A stretch of DNA of 64,000 bases from positions 32,366,612-32,430,611 of the forward strand of contig NC_037091.1 of the NCBI RefSeq assembly GCF_002994745.2. The letters run 5' to 3'. The notes below the pieces were generated by a model. That model saw only the letters and a list, made by a program, of their open reading frames with translations. It did no database searches and was not told the DNA's origin. Shown here one piece after another: positions 61,221 through 64,000 of this stretch (position 1 is the stretch's first letter; every line of letters begins with the position of its first letter). The translations under genes and the position numbers were made by a program. The DNA comes from Rosa chinensis. Taxonomy: Eukaryota > Streptophyta > Magnoliopsida > Rosales > Rosaceae.

Positions 61221-62365
61221 AAATAAAGGTTCATTGCATTAGATGACTAGTCAATAAGCCAGAGTCTAACATACACTTAAAGATAGAAAAATGGCGGGGA
61301 AACAACCACTCTCCTATCTAAGTAATGTAAACTCATTACAAGTCAATTTGATCCTGTTTGTAAAGCGGACACATGAACTAAGAACAACTCCGTGTCTTTT
61401 AGGGCAAAATCATTTATTAGTCTCTCCATTAGCCAGGCCGCAATTGCGGTACCAACAGAGAGCCACTTCCTAGCAAACAAATAGGAGCAATTCCTTATCC
61501 ATAAGCCGCTTGAAAAAATGACAATCTTATTCCAGATAATTACCAACTCCCACAGAAGTCATAATCCGCAAACGATTGGTCCTGGACCAGATATCAGCCC
61601 AACTGCCCAAGAAAGTCCACCTCTTAGGCCAGGCCCACCCTCACCCTTAAGTGATAAATGAGGGTGGCACGGCACCCTCCTTCAATTCCCACAAAATAGA
61701 GCCCAGCAGTTGAAGTTGGAGCCCAGGCCCAAAGGCCCAAGCCCAAACCCAAGCAAAGTCAGCAGTAGCCCTAAGCGCTCTCTGCCATGCCCTCGCCGCC
61801 ACAAGCCAACTTTCCGGCGGGGACCCTTCCAGCCGGCCATCAGATGCAAACCAGTCAACCTAGAGAACACGGCCCCTACAACGCTACTCGATCAAAGCCG
61901 GAGTACCAAGCCGGTGCGAAACAACCTACCAAGTTGGCCCCCCTCTGCCTCCCTGGACCGCCGCCGATTCCTTCGCTGAGAACTGCAATCTCAAACGCTA
62001 AGGTCTGCGTCTCACTGCTCACAACTGTGAATCGCCAGTGCTATCCTGCCGCCGCCACACTCTGCCCAGAACCCACCACCTCCAAATCTGCCGAAACCAG
62101 CCACCCACCTGCTGGACCGACGAAGATCAGAGAAAAACGCCGCTGACGGCGCGAAAACCAGAACAAACACGGTTAGAGAGGCCTCCAAGTCAAAACCAAG
62201 ATTGACGCTGAGGACCCACTCCGAGCCGCCGCCGTACTGCTCCACAGACGTCGCCTTGCCTGAAGAACGCTGCCGCCAGTCGAAACCTAGGTTTCGAATT
62301 CCAAAGTCGCTCCGAGGAGCTCGGAGACGCTTTCTTCTTGCTAAGGCTAGTGCTAATATTTTCTT
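61189..62365 (-). mobile_element. retroposon-like insert with (AT)n tail, unit 3
   Basis: The sequence leaves array homology at 61189 and returns at about 62366. Read on the minus strand it ends ATGAACCTTTATTTC and an (AT)n tail (61188-61217), similar in design to the other retroposons. The GC-rich half (61700-62330) gives overlapping ORFs on both strands (e.g. 61787-62146) without domains. No target duplication was found, because the left part of the MITE is lost at the junction. Confidence 0.6.
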
Positions 62366-62635
62366 CTCTCTATTTTAGCCTAATTTTAATTTATATTATT
62401 TTTTAAATGAAGATTAAATAGTTTAAATGTATTTACAAATTACATAAAATAACTCAAAATGAATATTTTAAACTATAGAGAGCCTCATCTCGCTCTCTAT
62501 ATTTGGGAGCAAGATAGCTAAAAGTTATAATAGAAAGCCACTTAGAAGTCTGGCATAGCCGCTAAAATAGATAAAAAGCTAAACATGCTCTCTAAAATAG
62601 CTAAGAAGCCAGAATAGAGTCAGCTAAAGATGCTC
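62366..62635. mobile_element. MITE remnant, unit 3
   Basis: Right part of the MITE found complete at 15220-15585, ending GCTAAAGATGCTC and TAA. The left end is replaced by the retroposon. Confidence 0.8.
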
Positions 62636-62705
62636 TAAGACCATTCAATTGTCACGCACTTTTTCAATTTATAGATGATTTCATTAAGAATTTTAATTTT
62701 ATAAT

Positions 62706-63273
62706 TTATAAATATTTTTGGCAATTCATGATGTGGTGAAACTTGTAACACCAAATGAGCGCTTGAGCATTAGGATTTGGGGTTTTCATATCCAATGGTT
62801 TAGGGTGTCTCCACCCTCTGTGGTGAATTTTCGCTGAGCTTTGTTTCAGATCTGAGACTTTATGTCTCATTTTCATTATCGTTTTCTTTGCTCTAGCCCA
62901 ATTCCTCTCCAAATGCTCATATTTACTTTCATTTCTCTCATCCTCATACAGCTTCCACCTCTCATGTTTTATCCCATCTTTTTCTCTTTTTTCCATAATC
63001 CCCTCACACTCGTTCTTGACTTGGGTATATACACCCAACTCTAAACTTAGGAATAGTTGTCAAACCGGTACTCCACCAATGTTTATGGACGTCACCGGAC
63101 CAATGACATTGTATTGCTTGGTGGTCTCCACCACCACGATTGTCTTTTTTATGTCCTTTGGTACCTTCTCGTGCAGACTGTTCGAGTATGGAGAATGATG
63201 GTGTACAATATTTAGAGTATCTACTAGCCAATATTGATGAGCTAACAAATCTAATATTCCCAAGCTTCACCAC
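62706..63273 (-). pseudogene. spacer ORF copy, frameshifted, unit 3
   Basis: Closest copy to 19239-19796. The N-terminal and C-terminal halves are in different frames, joined near 63040. The charged middle is nearly identical to unit 1. Confidence 0.45.
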
Positions 63274-63401
63274 TGCAAACCTCTTTTATACTCTCCCATA
63301 TTTTTAGTCTCGAAACTTTATCCTACCAGAAGCACTCTAGCTCTTTCTATGTACGTCATAACGTTATACAACAATTAGCCATCCCAAGAAACCCAGAACA
63401 C

Positions 63402-64000
63402 TAGGCCTGGGAATTCCACAAGGAGAAACCGATACTGATCCAGTCTGATCTGAGCCAAAATCGATCGGGTCGGGGATGAAAACTCATTTCTTCGGCATCT
63501 TGAACCAAACCATACAAAAATCTATGTAAACGGGTCGGCACCGGTATGGGTCAAATACATACCGTATTGTCCGACCCGAGCTAAATTTTCTAACGGCTTA
63601 AATAGGAAGCACTAGTTGTCGTAAGCTTCAACCCTAAACTCCCAATTGTTTCGCGTTCTCAACTTAGACCCCAACCATAAAACAACTCAACCTCCATCCC
63701 TAAAACAAAGGCTCTCTGTCCTCTCACAGAGACCAAATCAGAGTTCAAGTGTGAAGAAGTTAAGAGCCTCGATTTGACTCCAACTCGATTAGGCAATTAG
63801 CAGTAGCTTCTCACTCTCTCAGTCTCTCAGATTCTTCAAGCCTCTCACTCTGAATCAATGTAAAAATTGCAAGTCTCTCACTCTCTAAAACTTTTATGTT
63901 TTCTTTCATGGCTCATGCTTTGTAGTTTGTAGTAGCAGTAGCTTTTACTAAGAAGAAGGTTTACACGTTACAGAGATATGACCAAGTCACCATTGTTGAG
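63402..64000 (+). mobile_element. hAT transposon, unit 3 copy, cut by window edge
   Basis: Starts TAGGCCTGGGA after CAGAACAC (63394-63401), the same site and orientation as 19944. It lacks the solo LTR found in unit 1 at 20511, reading through at about 63970. The transposase region lies off the right edge. Confidence 0.93.

Larger units (their letters stand above)
60576..64000 (+). repeat. tandem array unit 3, cut by window edge
   Basis: Starts with the same junction as unit 2. It contains BRF1 exon 3, the 5' flank, a retroposon, the MITE remnant, the spacer ORF copy and the first 600 bp of the hAT element. The region with BRF1 exons 1-2 (14345-14757 in unit 1) is deleted. Confidence 0.85.

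Overview
This window is nuclear DNA from a flowering plant, most likely a eudicot. It is AT-rich, has spliceosomal GT-AG introns, and carries plant-type transposons of nearly every order: Ty1/copia, solo LTRs, hAT, Mutator-like, CACTA, TIR miniatures and non-LTR retroposons. A rosaceous source would fit the overall look, but I cannot prove that from the sequence alone.

Layout. 1-3300: 3' part of a decayed copia element ending in its 3' LTR. 3421-4214: an inverted-repeat element pair framed by microsatellites. 4369-14642 (minus strand): the one clearly intact conserved gene, BRF1 (TFIIIB subunit), of which 16 in-phase exons are visible; its 3' end lies off the left edge behind a long intron holding the copia and inverted-repeat elements. 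From 14041 rightward the window is a broken tandem array. Its unit begins inside BRF1 intron 3, carries the BRF1 5' end, a spacer with an unidentified minus-strand ORF, and ends with a small 64-aa orphan gene (MSQEG...). I see unit 1 (14041-30738), a partial unit (40802-42688), unit 2 (42689-60575) and the start of unit 3 (60576-64000). The 10 kb between unit 1 and the partial unit holds an almost identical-LTR copia element (30884-35707) and a decayed CACTA element with transposase remnants (about 36655-40801).

Because the units are copies of one another, each works as an 'empty site' for transposons in the others. This let me place exact ends and target duplications: a MULE (15663-17444, 9-bp TSD), a 4.8-kb hAT (19944-24744, 8-bp TSD, also in unit 3 but absent from unit 2), a solo LTR inside that hAT, a 2-kb TIR element (about 28556-30610), several poly(A)-type retroposons, two related solo LTRs of about 2.1 kb, and a 5.7-kb CACTA element (53940-59632, 3-bp TSD).

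The most interesting items are: (1) the triplicated orphan gene with its conserved promoter, whose third copy has its upstream region split by the CACTA element; (2) that CACTA element itself, which has picked up most of a genomic CCT6 (TCP-1 zeta chaperonin) gene, introns included, plus what looks like the first exon of a second gene; and (3) the transposon presence/absence pattern across units, which shows the array did not grow by simple stepwise duplication. Apart from BRF1 and the MSQEG genes I see no gene that looks functional; the other coding stretches are transposon proteins, captured fragments or unidentified ORFs.
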